Below, piece by piece: positions 46,862-57,368 of a DNA stretch of 64,000 nt. The stretch is from Alphaproteobacteria bacterium (GTDB taxonomy: Bacteria > Pseudomonadota > Alphaproteobacteria > Micropepsales > Micropepsaceae), in NCBI GenBank assembly GCA_947462105.1, contig CANHNJ010000001.1, positions 124,001 to 188,000 on the forward strand, read 5' to 3'. Position numbers and translations under genes: made by a program. Under the pieces are notes generated by a model. The model saw only the letters and a list, made by a program, of their open reading frames with translations. It was not told the DNA's origin and made no database searches. How positions within the stretch are numbered: the first letter of the stretch is position 1; every line of letters starts with the position of its first letter.

Positions 46862-47012
46862 AGCACGCTCCTGAAAAGGGGCGCTGCTTTCGCGCCCGCG
46901 TCATCCTCATGCCCATATGGCCGAGGCTATGCAGGGGGACATAAGGAAGATTCCCTGAAAAATCAAGCATTCTGCGGGTTGACGGTTCCCGGCCCGGGTT
47001 TAGCTTGCCCGG
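46862..47012. other. Divergent promoter region, helicase / M28 peptidase
   Basis: On the minus strand TTGATT, 16 bases and TTATGT (around 46945-46972) could serve the helicase. On the plus strand TTGACG near 46980 precedes a GC-rich CCCGGCCCGGG and TTTAGC. Neither is strong. Confidence 0.3.
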
Positions 47013-48689
47013 ATGGGGACGGCACGCATCTGGAGTCTGGGCCTGCTGGCGGCAGCGATCTGGTGTTTGTCCGTGTACGGATCAGGTGCGCCCGCGCCGC
47101 TCCCTCTGGGCGCACCACCGACGGCATTCTCCGCCGCCCGCGCCGATGCCACCCTGGCGCGCCTGCTGGGCCCGGAGCGGCCGCGTCCCGCCGGCTCGCC
47201 CGAAGCCGCCGCCTTCCGCGCCCGGCTGCAGGACGAATTGACGAAGCTGGGCGTGCCGCACCAGGCGATCACGCAGGAGAGCTGTTATGAGCGCCAGGGC
47301 CAGCGCCGCTGTCTCACCGTCACCAATATCCGCGCCGTGGTGGTGCCGGGCGAAGCGCCCGAAGTGCTGCTGATGGCGCACACAGATTCGGTGGTGCGCG
47401 GTCCCGGCGCTGCCGATGACGCCTCGGGCGTCGCCGTAATCCTGGAAACAATTCGCGCCCTGAAGGCGCGTGGGCTTGAGGGTGCGCGCCCGCTGGCGGC
47501 GCTGTTCACCGATGGCGAGGAGCGCGGCCTGTTCGGAGCCTTCGCCTATGCCGCCGATCCCGCCAACATCGCCCGCACCGGCATGGTGGTGAATGTCGAG
47601 GCCCGGGGCAATCAGGGCCCCAGCCTGCTGTTCCAGACCCATGCGGGCGATGCGAAGCTGATCGATCTGTATGCCGGTGTCGCGGCGCATCCGGCGGCTT
47701 CGTCGCTCTATGCGGAAATCTACCGCGTGTTGCCCAACAACACCGACCTGACGCCGTTTCTGGAAGCGGGCGTCGCCGGGGTGAACTTCGCCTTCATTGG
47801 CAATCTGCGGCAATACCATTCTGCCGATGACCGCCGCGCCAATATCAGCCCGGTGACGCTGCAGCATCATGGCGACAATGTGCTGGCGCTGACCGGGGCG
47901 CTGGTTCATGCCGACCTCGCCACGCTGCAGGGTGGCAAGGCGATCTATGTCGATGTGCTGCGGCGCTGGCTGCCGCGCCTGCCGGCCAGTCTTGCGCTGC
48001 CGTTCTCCGTCGCGGCCTTCCTCGCCATCGTGCTGGCGGGCTGGAGCAGCGTCCGCGAGCGGCGCGGCGCGCATCGGCCGTTCCTGGCCGCGCTGGCGCC
48101 CATAACATTGCTGCTGCTCTGTGTGGCGGCGGGCTTCGTGCTGTATGCGCCGATGGCGCTGGCGGGCACGCGGACGCTCAACGTGGCCAGTCCCCTGTTG
48201 CAAACTTTGCTGGTGGCGGCAGGCCCCGGCGGGCCGTGGCCGGGCAATCCGGTGTGGTTGCGATTGGCGCTGGGCTTTGGCGTCTGGGCAGCGGCCCTGT
48301 GGTCGGCGCGCTGGGCGGGGCCCATCGCCTGCTGGCTGTGGTTCGCCGGTCTGGCAGTGGCCTGCGCCATCTGGCTGCCGGGCCTGTGCCCTTATTTCCT
48401 GTTTCCGTCCCTGGTCGCCGCGCCGCTGCTGCTGCTGACATCGCGCGGCGGGCGTGGCCTGGCGCTGTTCGTGGCGGCGCTGGCCGGGATGGTGATCTGG
48501 ATCGGCTTCCTGGCGGGCGCGGAAGACATCCAGGGCCTGCGCCTGCATCCGCTTTTCACCCTGAGCGCAACCTTCGGGCTGTTGGCGCTACTGCCGCTGA
48601 TGGCGGGACGGCGGCTGGGCGGCTCGGCATCGCTGTCGGCGCTGCTGGCGCTGGTTTTCGCCGTGATCGCGGGCTTCAACGCCGTCTAG
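47013..48689 (+). CDS. M28 family metallopeptidase with C-terminal membrane domain
   Basis: The 558-residue protein has an N-terminal signal anchor, a zinc aminopeptidase domain (about 40-315) and about seven to eight membrane helices (about 325-555). Peptidase residues are HTD in LLMAHTDSV, ADDASGVAV, the DGEERGLFG pair and a later histidine in QYHSADD. The layout resembles ER metallopeptidase 1-like and bacterial multi-pass M28 proteins; the substrate is unknown. The catalytic part should face the periplasm. Its TAG lies in CTAG shared with parE. Confidence 0.9.
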   Translation: MGTARIWSLGLLAAAIWCLSVYGSGAPAPLPLGAPPTAFSAARADATLARLLGPERPRPAGSPEAAAFRARLQDELTKLGVPHQAITQESCYERQGQRRCLTVTNIRAVVVPGEAPEVLLMAHTDSVVRGPGAADDASGVAVILETIRALKARGLEGARPLAALFTDGEERGLFGAFAYAADPANIARTGMVVNVEARGNQGPSLLFQTHAGDAKLIDLYAGVAAHPAASSLYAEIYRVLPNNTDLTPFLEAGVAGVNFAFIGNLRQYHSADDRRANISPVTLQHHGDNVLALTGALVHADLATLQGGKAIYVDVLRRWLPRLPASLALPFSVAAFLAIVLAGWSSVRERRGAHRPFLAALAPITLLLLCVAAGFVLYAPMALAGTRTLNVASPLLQTLLVAAGPGGPWPGNPVWLRLALGFGVWAAALWSARWAGPIACWLWFAGLAVACAIWLPGLCPYFLFPSLVAAPLLLLTSRGGRGLALFVAALAGMVIWIGFLAGAEDIQGLRLHPLFTLSATFGLLALLPLMAGRRLGGSASLSALLALVFAVIAGFNAV

Positions 48690-50665
48690 ACGTCGATCGC
48701 TTCCGCTGCAAATTGTGCGTTTTCCTGGATGAACTGGAAGCGCAGTTCCGGCTTCTTGCCCATCAGCCGCTCGAACAGGCTTTCGGTGGCGGCGATTTCA
48801 TCATCGGCGATCTCGACCCGCACCAGGGTGCGATGGCCGGGCCGCATGGTGGTTTCCTTCAACTGGGCTGGCATCATTTCGCCCAGGCCCTTGAAGCGGG
48901 AAATCTCCACCTTCGATCCGGCGCGGAAGGCGCTCTTGAGCAGGCGGTCGCGGTCGGCCTCGTCGCGGGCATAGACGGTCTTGCCGCCCTGGCTCATGCG
49001 ATAGAGCGGCGGCATGGCGAGGAACAGTTTCCCGTCGGCGATCAGCCCCGGCATCTCGCGGTAGAAGAAGGTCAGCAGCAAGCTGGCGATATGCGCGCCA
49101 TCGACATCGGCGTCGGTCATGATGATGACGCGGTCGTAGCGCAGGTCGGTCTCGCTGTATTTCGCACCGATGCCGCAGCCCAGCGCCTGCACCAGATCGG
49201 ACAATTCCTGGTTCTGCTGCAGCTTGCCCGCCGCAGCAGCGGCCACGTTCAGGATCTTGCCGCGCAGGGGCAGGATCGCCTGGGTGGCGCGGTCGCGCGC
49301 CTGCTTGGCGCTGCCGCCAGCGCTGTCGCCTTCCACCAGGAAGATCTCGGTATCCGCCGAAGCGTTCTTGGAACAATCAGCCAGCTTGCCGGGCAGGCGC
49401 AGCTTGCGCGTGGCGGACTGGCGCTTGGTTTCCTTTTCCTGGCGCTTCTTGACCCGGTCTTCCGCAGCATCGATCACGAAGTTCAGCAAGCGGTCGGCTT
49501 CGGCCGGACTTTCAGCCAGCCAGTGATCGAAATGGTCGCGCACAACATTCTCGACCAGGCGCTGGGCGTCGGGCGAGGAGAGCTTGTCCTTGGTCTGGCC
49601 CTGGAATTCCGGCTCGCGGATGAAGACCGACAGCATCGCCATGGCGCTGTCCATGATGTCGTCCGCCGTGATCACGGCGGTCTTGCGATTGTTGACGCGC
49701 TCGCCATGCGCCCGCAGGCCCTTGGTCAGGGCGTTGCGCAGGCCCTGCTCATGCGTGCCGCCAGCCTGGGTGGGGATGGTGTTGCAATAGGAGCGGGTGA
49801 AGCCGTCATGGGCGGGCGTCCAGGTGACGGCCCATTCCACCGCGCCGCGCGTGGTGTCCTTGTTCTCATGCTTGCCCGCGAAGGTGCGGTTGGTGACGGT
49901 CTGCGCCTTGCCGACTTCGCCCGCCAGGTAATCCGCCAGGCCGCCGGGAAACTTCAGCACATCCTCGACCGGGGTCGCGCCGCCATCGCTGAGCAGCGAC
50001 GGATCGCACTTCCAGCGGATTTCCACGCCGCGAAAGAGATAGGCCTTGGACTTGGCGGCGCGATGCAGCCGCGCAGGTTCGAACTGGAGATGGCCGAAAA
50101 TCTTCTCGTCGGGCTTGAAGCTGGTGATGGTGCCGCGCCGGTTGACCGCGCCCAGATCCTTCAGCTTGCCCACGACATGGCCGCGCTCGAAGCGCAGCTT
50201 GAAGGCATGCTTCTCGCGCGCGACATCGACCTCCATCCATTCGGACAGGGCATTGACCACCGAGGCGCCGACGCCATGCAGGCCGCCGGAGGTCTCATAG
50301 GCCTTGCCGTCGAACTTTCCGCCGGCATGCAGCGTGGTCATGATGACTTCCAGCGCCGTCTTGTTCTTGTACTTGGGATGCGGATCGATGGGGATGCCGC
50401 GGCCATTGTCGCTGATCACCAGCACATTGCCCGGCTTCAGCTCCATCTCGATGCGGCTGGCATGGCCGGCCACGGCTTCGTCCATGGAATTGTCCAGGAT
50501 TTCCGCCGCCAGGTGATGCAAGGCGCGCTCGTCGGTGCCGCCGATATACATGCCGGGGCGGCGACGCACGGGCTCAAGCCCCTCCAGCACCTCGATGTCC
50601 TTGGCGGTATAGGCCTTGGACGCGGCGGCGCCGGTGTCGAAAAGGTCAGTCTTGTCCTTGGCCAT
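48686..50665 (-). CDS. parE: DNA topoisomerase IV subunit B
   Basis: ParE with ParC decatenates sister chromosomes. The 659 residues have the GHKL ATPase (EILDNSMDEAVAGH, DNGRGIPIDPHPK, GGLHGVGASVVNALS), the transducer and the TOPRIM domain (VEGDSAGGSAKQARDR, MTDADVDGAHI). The lack of the GyrB-specific insertion and the length favour ParE over GyrB. The start at 50665 gives MAKDKTDLFD; a very long open frame upstream is a shadow of the next genes. Confidence 0.96.
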   Translation of the reverse strand: MAKDKTDLFDTGAAASKAYTAKDIEVLEGLEPVRRRPGMYIGGTDERALHHLAAEILDNSMDEAVAGHASRIEMELKPGNVLVISDNGRGIPIDPHPKYKNKTALEVIMTTLHAGGKFDGKAYETSGGLHGVGASVVNALSEWMEVDVAREKHAFKLRFERGHVVGKLKDLGAVNRRGTITSFKPDEKIFGHLQFEPARLHRAAKSKAYLFRGVEIRWKCDPSLLSDGGATPVEDVLKFPGGLADYLAGEVGKAQTVTNRTFAGKHENKDTTRGAVEWAVTWTPAHDGFTRSYCNTIPTQAGGTHEQGLRNALTKGLRAHGERVNNRKTAVITADDIMDSAMAMLSVFIREPEFQGQTKDKLSSPDAQRLVENVVRDHFDHWLAESPAEADRLLNFVIDAAEDRVKKRQEKETKRQSATRKLRLPGKLADCSKNASADTEIFLVEGDSAGGSAKQARDRATQAILPLRGKILNVAAAAAGKLQQNQELSDLVQALGCGIGAKYSETDLRYDRVIIMTDADVDGAHIASLLLTFFYREMPGLIADGKLFLAMPPLYRMSQGGKTVYARDEADRDRLLKSAFRAGSKVEISRFKGLGEMMPAQLKETTMRPGHRTLVRVEIADDEIAATESLFERLMGKKPELRFQFIQENAQFAAEAIDV

Positions 50666-50782
50666 CGCCGTTAACGCTTCGAATCGCGGAAATCCTGCCG
50701 AAACTAGCGCAAGCGGTTGTCCCAACGCAGCTTTTTCCGCACGGCAAGCCGTTTTTAACACATGCGAGAATAATGTGCGGCC

Positions 50783-52141
<1,359 letters not shown>

Positions 52142-52204
52142 AGCGTTTTCGTGAACCTGCCGGTGTACGCGCCCGGGCAGTCCAGCGCGGTCGCCTGAAA
52201 AGAA

Positions 52205-52229
52205 AAAGCCGGGCACGAGGCCCGGCTTT
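52205..52229 (-). terminator. Terminator of glnBA, between convergent kinase and glnA
   Basis: A perfect 10-bp stem AAAGCCGGGC/GCCCGGCTTT with a 5-base loop. Read on the minus strand it is followed by TTTCTTTT, so it ends the glnB-glnA transcript. It may also stop the kinase transcript from the plus side. Confidence 0.85.
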
Positions 52230-52251
52230 CCCAATTCGCGTCGGACTGAAA

Positions 52252-53673
52252 TCAGACCGAATAGTACATCTGGAACTCGATGGGGTGCGGCGTGTGCTCG
52301 AAGGCATACACTTCTTCCATCTTGAGTTCGACATAGCTGTCGATGAAGTCCTGGCTGAACACGCCGCCCTTCTTGAGGTAGTCGTGGTCGGCCTTGAGGC
52401 TGTCCAGCGCTTCGCGCAGCGAGCCACAGACCTGCGGCACCTTCGCCAGCTCTTCCGGCGGCAGGTGGTAGAGGTCCTTGTCCATCGGACCGCCCGGATG
52501 GATCTTGTTCTCGATGCCGTCCAGGCCGGCCATCAGCATGGCGGCATAGGCGAGATACGGGTTCGCGCCCGGATCGGGGAAGCGAACCTCGACGCGCTTG
52601 CCGTTGGGCGAGGGCGAGAACGGGATGCGGCAGGAGGCCGAACGGTTGCGGGCCGAATAGGCCAGCAGCACCGGGGCTTCGAAGCCGGGGATCAGGCGCT
52701 TGTAGCTGTTGGTCAGCGGGTTGGTGAAGGCGTTCAGCGACTTGGCGTGCTTGATGATGCCGCCAATGTAGTAGAGGCACAGGTCCGACAGGTCGGCATA
52801 GCCCGAACCGGCGAAGAGCGGCTTGCCGGCCTTCCAGATCGACTGGTGGACATGCATGCCCGAACCATTGTCGCCATAGATCGGCTTCGGCATGAAGGTC
52901 GCCGTCTTGCCATAGGCCTGGGCGACCTGGTGGATGACATACTTGTAGATCTGCATGTAGTCGCCGCACTTGGTCAGCGTGTTGAACTTAAAGCCAAGTT
53001 CATGCTGGGCGCTGGCGACTTCGTGATGGTGCTTTTCCGGCTGGATGCCCATGTCCTTCATGATCGCCAGCATCTCTCCGCGCATGTCCTGCTCGGAGTC
53101 GATCGGCGGGACGGGGAAGTAGCCGCCCTTCACCTTGGGACGATGGCCGAGATTGCCTTCCGGATACTCGGTGCCGGTGTTGTTCGCACTCTCCTTGGAG
53201 TCGACATAATAATAGGCCTTGCCCATCGAGACTTCGAAGCGGACATCGTCGAAGATGAAGAACTCGGCTTCCGGGCCGAAATAGGTGGTGTCGCCGACGC
53301 CCGAGGAGTTGACGTAGTTCTCGGCAGCCTTGGCGATGGAGCGCGGGCAGCGGCCATACATCTGGCCAGTCATCGGCTCCAGCACGTCGCAGATCAGGAT
53401 CAGCGTGGTCTGGGCGAAGAAGGGATCGATCACCGCAGTGTCCAGATCCGGCTTCAGCAGCATGTCGGACTCGTTGATCGCCTTCCAGCCGGCAATCGAC
53501 GAACCGTCGAACATGGTGCCTTCGTTCAGGAAGTCGTCATCGACCATCATCAGGTCGAAGGTGACATGGTGCCACTTGCCCTTGGGATCGGTGAAACGGA
53601 TATCGACGTACTTGATTTCCTTTTCCTTGATCAGCTTGTGGATGTCGGCGGCGGTCGTCTTCTTGTCGGCCAT
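52252..53673 (-). CDS. glnA: Glutamine synthetase type I
   Basis: GlnA makes glutamine from glutamate, ammonia and ATP. The 473 residues carry [10 protein letters not shown], the EAEFF metal ligands in [18 protein letters not shown] in [11 protein letters not shown], the ATP-loop [23 protein letters not shown] and the adenylylation tyrosine in [11 protein letters not shown]. The start at 53673 ([14 protein letters not shown]) follows AAGGGAAGACAG. It lies 90 bases after glnB in the same direction, as in most Alphaproteobacteria, so it shares the glnB promoter. Confidence 0.98.
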   Translation of the reverse strand: MADKKTTAADIHKLIKEKEIKYVDIRFTDPKGKWHHVTFDLMMVDDDFLNEGTMFDGSSIAGWKAINESDMLLKPDLDTAVIDPFFAQTTLILICDVLEPMTGQMYGRCPRSIAKAAENYVNSSGVGDTTYFGPEAEFFIFDDVRFEVSMGKAYYYVDSKESANNTGTEYPEGNLGHRPKVKGGYFPVPPIDSEQDMRGEMLAIMKDMGIQPEKHHHEVASAQHELGFKFNTLTKCGDYMQIYKYVIHQVAQAYGKTATFMPKPIYGDNGSGMHVHQSIWKAGKPLFAGSGYADLSDLCLYYIGGIIKHAKSLNAFTNPLTNSYKRLIPGFEAPVLLAYSARNRSASCRIPFSPSPNGKRVEVRFPDPGANPYLAYAAMLMAGLDGIENKIHPGGPMDKDLYHLPPEELAKVPQVCGSLREALDSLKADHDYLKKGGVFSQDFIDSYVELKMEEVYAFEHTPHPIEFQMYYSV

Positions 53674-53763
53674 TGTCTGTCTTCCCTTCAACGTTGATCT
53701 GGCTTGTTTGATTGTCGCTCCGGCGCTTGCCGGCGCGACCGCCCCCACCGGGCGGGTTTGCGA

Positions 53764-54147
<384 letters not shown>

Positions 54148-54149
54148 TT

Positions 54150-54166
54150 AAGCAGGACTTGTGCCG
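54150..54166 (-). promoter_or_regulatory. Sigma-54 promoter of glnBA
   Basis: On the minus strand the 17 bases CGGCACAAGTCCTGCTT contain GG-N10-GC and match the sigma-54 consensus TGGCACg-N4-TTGCTT at all but three positions. The start would be about 38 bases before the glnB ATG. This fits NtrC control of glnBA. I did not find a clear pair of NtrC sites upstream. Confidence 0.7.
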
Positions 54167-54328
54167 ATTTTTCGAGCTACTATAGTATAATAAAAACAAA
54201 GACTTGGTTATAAGTGGCGTTTGCCGGTCAATTGCCGTGCGGCCTAATAAACAAGCACATTGCATATATTTTGACCAACGCGAAGTTGGGCGAAGCGCCC
54301 GATTTGTGAGCCGTGGGGCGGGCTGGCT
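54167..54328. other. AT-rich divergent region, glnB / aminotransferase
   Basis: This is the most AT-rich stretch of the window (about 54176-54275). It includes TATAGTATAATAAAAAC on the plus strand, whose complement TATACTATAG could be a sigma-70 -10 for glnB. Near 54275-54300 two overlapping hairpins, CCAAC/GTTGG and GGGCG/CGCCC, precede the aminotransferase. An open-promoter and activator-binding role is likely; no gene is seen. Confidence 0.4.
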
Positions 54329-55495
54329 ATGGTCGGTTCCATGTCCCGCGCGCTCAACCCGGTTCTTGCCGGGCTTCCCACCACCATCTTCACCCACATG
54401 TCCGTCCTGGCGGCGGCGCATGATGCGGTCAATCTGGGGCAGGGCTTTCCCGATACCGATGGTCCCCTGGGCATCCGCGAGACGGCGGCGCGGGCGCTGC
54501 TGCAGGGCCCCAACCAGTATGCGCCGATGCGCGGCGTGCCCGAATTGCGGGCCGCCATCGCCGCGCATGCCCAGGCCCATTACGGACTGGCCTATGATCC
54601 CGACAGCGAAGTGATCGTCACCTGCGGCGCCACCGAAGCCATCGTCGCGGCCTTGCTCGCGGTGGCGCGGCCGGGTGCCGAAGTGGTGCTGGTGGAGCCG
54701 ACTTATGATTCCTATCGCCCCATCGCCGAGGCGGCGGGGCTGACGGTGAAAAGCGTGGTGCTGTCGCCGCCGGACTGGCGCCTGACCGATGCGGCGCTGC
54801 AGGCCGCCATAAGCGACCGCACCGCTGCCATCCTGATCAACTCGCCGCAGAATCCCATCGGCCGGGTGCTGACCCGCGCTGAACTGGAAAGCGTGGCACG
54901 CGCGGCGGGTGCTGCCGACGCCGTGGTGATCTGCGACGAGGCCTATGAGCATCTCGCCTATGACGCGGCCCATGTTCCGCTGGCGACCTTGCCGGGCCTG
55001 CGCGAACGCACGTTGCGCATCGGTTCGGCGGGCAAGATCTTCTCGCTCACCGGCTGGAAGATCGGCTGGCTGACCGGGCCCGCCAGCCTGATGGACGCGG
55101 TGACCAAGGCGCACCAGTTCCTCACCTTTGCCATTCCCGGGCCGCTGCAGCAGGGCATCGCGCATGGCCTTCGCCACGAGATGGCTTTTCCTGCGGCTCT
55201 GCGCGAACGCCTCAAGGCCAACCGCGATTTCCTCGCCGCCGGCCTGTCGCGGCTGGGCTTCGATGTGCTGCCCTGCGAGGGCACCTATTTCCTCGTCGCC
55301 GGCATCACGGGTGTGACGCAGGAAAAAGACCTGGCCTATTGCGAACGGCTTGTGCGCGAAGCGGGCGTGGCGGCGATCCCGCTGTCCGCCTTCTTCCAGG
55401 ACGGCAAGGTGGACACATGCTTGCGCTTCGTCTTCTGCAAGGAACGCCCCGTGCTGGAAGAGGCGCTGGCCCGGCTGGCGCGCTATCTGGGATAG
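54329..55495 (+). CDS. PLP-dependent aminotransferase, class I/II (YbdL/kynurenine aminotransferase-like)
   Basis: The 388-residue fold-type I aminotransferase has NLGQGFPDTDGP, YAPMRGVPELRAAI, the INSPQNPIGRV substrate/PLP loop, VICDEAYEHL and the PLP lysine in GSAGKIFSLTGWKIGW. Closest known groups are methionine aminotransferase YbdL and kynurenine-oxoglutarate transaminases; specificity cannot be read. ATG 54329 and ATG 54341 are both possible starts; the conserved region begins at SRALNPVLAG. It is divergent from glnB. Confidence 0.92.
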   Translation: MVGSMSRALNPVLAGLPTTIFTHMSVLAAAHDAVNLGQGFPDTDGPLGIRETAARALLQGPNQYAPMRGVPELRAAIAAHAQAHYGLAYDPDSEVIVTCGATEAIVAALLAVARPGAEVVLVEPTYDSYRPIAEAAGLTVKSVVLSPPDWRLTDAALQAAISDRTAAILINSPQNPIGRVLTRAELESVARAAGAADAVVICDEAYEHLAYDAAHVPLATLPGLRERTLRIGSAGKIFSLTGWKIGWLTGPASLMDAVTKAHQFLTFAIPGPLQQGIAHGLRHEMAFPAALRERLKANRDFLAAGLSRLGFDVLPCEGTYFLVAGITGVTQEKDLAYCERLVREAGVAAIPLSAFFQDGKVDTCLRFVFCKERPVLEEALARLARYLG

Positions 55496-55604
55496 GCCGT
55501 GCGGGCTGTCCCCACCGGCTGCGTTGATCGCAAACGAAAATCGCCCCGGATATCCACCGGGCGCGGGCCCTGCGCCTGCGCTAGGATAGCGCCACGCTTC
55601 CGGG

Positions 55605-55718
55605 ATGGAAGACATGAGGCCGGCAAAAAAGATGCGGTTGATTTTTTTGCGGTTCAAATGGGAGTGGGAGCAGACAGTGAAGGATATCAAGACGTTGGTT
55701 GCGGAAGGTGTTGGATAG
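55605..55718 (+). CDS. Candidate 37-residue small protein upstream of nnr
   Basis: A frame of 37 codons starts at ATG 55605 (a second ATG at 55614, with GGAAG three bases before it) and ends with TAG two bases before the nnr ATG. The product is basic and hydrophobic-aromatic (MRLIFLRFKWEWEQ...), ending VKDIKTLVAEGVG, which looks amphipathic. It uses sensible codons and fills an otherwise empty gap. There is no homology evidence here, so it may be only a leader ORF that couples translation to nnr. Confidence 0.35.
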   Translation: MEDMRPAKKMRLIFLRFKWEWEQTVKDIKTLVAEGVG

Positions 55719-55720
55719 GG

Positions 55721-57208
55721 ATGGCCGCTAAGGTGCTTTCCTGCGCGCAGATGGCCGCTGCCGACGCCTTCGCGGTGAAGGCGGGCGTGCCGTCGCTGAC
55801 GCTGATGGAGAATGCGGGCCGCGCCGTTGCGGATGCCATCGTGGCGCGTTTCAGGCCCTGTCCGGTGGTGGTGCTGTGCGGCCCCGGCAACAATGGCGGC
55901 GACGGCTTTGTCGTGGCGCGGCTGCTGGATGAAAGCGGCTTCACCGTGCGCGTGGCGACAGACGGTGGCCACAAGGGTGATGCCGATGTGATGGCCGCGA
56001 AATGGAGCGGCGAAACAATCGCCCTGACGCCCGATGCGCTGCGCGGGGCGCGGCTGGTGGTGGATGGATTATTCGGCGCGGGCCTGTCGCGGCCGCTGGA
56101 AGGCGCGGCGGCGGCAATGGTCGAGGCACTGCATGATCTGCCGGTGGTGGCGATTGATATTCCCAGCGGTGTTTCCGACGATACCGGTCAGGCTTTATCT
56201 TTGGTCGCTCCGGCTCGCGCCGACGCTCCGGCGGCGGTGCATGTGACGGCGGTACTGACCGTCACCTTCCACGCCAAGAAGCCCGGCCATCTGCTGCTGC
56301 CGGGCCGCGCGCTGTGCGGCGAGATCGTGCTGGCCGATATCGGCATCCCGGCGGATGCCGTCGCCACCCAATTGCACGAGAACACGCCCGCGCGATGGAC
56401 ATATCCCTGGCCGCGCGCCGACGGACACAAATATGATCGCGGCCATTGCGTCGTGGTCAGCGGCGGGCCGACCGCGACGGGCGCAGGCAGGCTGGCGGCG
56501 CGTGGCGCCCTTCGCATCGGGGCCGGGCTGGTGACGGTGGCCTCGCCGCCGAACGCCGTGATGGTCAACGCGGCGCATCTCACCGCCATCATGCTGCAAC
56601 CCTTCGACGGCGCCGAGGGACTGGCAAAGTTGCTGCAGGACAAGCGCCTCAACAGCATCGTGATCGGACCGGCCTTTGGTGTGGGCGGTGAAACAAGAGA
56701 GATGGTGATGGCGGCGCTGGCGAGCGGCGCAGCCTGTGTGCTGGACGCGGATGCGCTCACCGCCTTCCGCGACGATCCCGGCGCGCTTTTCGCACGCCTG
56801 CATGACCGTTGCGTGCTGACGCCGCATGACGGCGAGTTCGAGCGGCTCTTCCCCGGCCTGCGGGAAGATGGCGACAGCAAGGTCACAGCGGTTCGCGCCG
56901 CCGCCGCGCGGGCAGGCTGCACCTTGCTGCTCAAGGGCGGCGACACCGTGATCGCGCAGCCAGATGGCAGGGCCGTCATCAACGCCAACGCGCCTGCCTG
57001 GCTGGCCACCGCCGGGGCAGGGGATGTGCTGGCCGGCTTCATTGCCGGTCTGCTGGCACAGAGCGTGATGGGGTTCGATGCCGCCTGCGCCGGGGCCTGG
57101 CTGCATGGGGACGCCGCTTTTCGTGCCGGTCCCGGCCTGATTTCCGAGGATTTGCCGGAATTTTTGCCGGAAAGCCTGGCGGCTCTAGCCTCCCTCCATG
57201 ACACTTGA
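55721..57208 (+). CDS. nnr: Bifunctional NAD(P)H-hydrate epimerase / ADP-dependent dehydratase
   Basis: This repair enzyme restores NADH and NADPH from their hydrated forms. The 495 residues have the YjeF-N epimerase domain (about 1-210: LTLMENAGRAVADAI, GPGNNGGDGFVVAR, VVAIDIPSGVSDDTG) and the ribokinase-like dehydratase domain (about 220-490: VVSGGPTATGAGRLAARGAL, LTPHDGEFERLFPG, LLLKGGDTVIAQPDGR, LATAGAGDVLAGFIAGLL). The start at 55721 gives MAAKVLSCAQM; a longer frame upstream includes no further domain. The 3' end is 39 bases before tRNA-Leu. Confidence 0.95.
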   Translation: MAAKVLSCAQMAAADAFAVKAGVPSLTLMENAGRAVADAIVARFRPCPVVVLCGPGNNGGDGFVVARLLDESGFTVRVATDGGHKGDADVMAAKWSGETIALTPDALRGARLVVDGLFGAGLSRPLEGAAAAMVEALHDLPVVAIDIPSGVSDDTGQALSLVAPARADAPAAVHVTAVLTVTFHAKKPGHLLLPGRALCGEIVLADIGIPADAVATQLHENTPARWTYPWPRADGHKYDRGHCVVVSGGPTATGAGRLAARGALRIGAGLVTVASPPNAVMVNAAHLTAIMLQPFDGAEGLAKLLQDKRLNSIVIGPAFGVGGETREMVMAALASGAACVLDADALTAFRDDPGALFARLHDRCVLTPHDGEFERLFPGLREDGDSKVTAVRAAAARAGCTLLLKGGDTVIAQPDGRAVINANAPAWLATAGAGDVLAGFIAGLLAQSVMGFDAACAGAWLHGDAAFRAGPGLISEDLPEFLPESLAALASLHDT

Positions 57209-57247
57209 TATAGGGGCCCGCTTCGGCGCGGGAATCCTGCGCCAAGG

Positions 57248-57332
57248 GCGGACATGGCGGAACTGGTAGACGCGCTGGATTTAGGTTCCAGTGACGAAAG
57301 TCGTGGGGGTTCAAGTCCCTCTGCCCGCACCA
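57248..57332 (+). tRNA. tRNA-Leu (anticodon TAG)
   Basis: The 85-base gene folds into the class II cloverleaf: acceptor GCGGACA/TGCCCGC, D arm, anticodon stem CTGGA/TCCAG with loop TTTAGGT (anticodon TAG), a long variable arm GAC-GAAA-GTC and T arm GGGGG-TTCAAGT-CCCTC. The CCA end is encoded. Acceptor pair 5-68 is A-C, a mismatch in an otherwise paired stem. tig follows 36 bases later. Confidence 0.95.
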
Positions 57333-57368
57333 GTTTCAAGACAGATAGATAGAGTAAGGACGTTCGAG

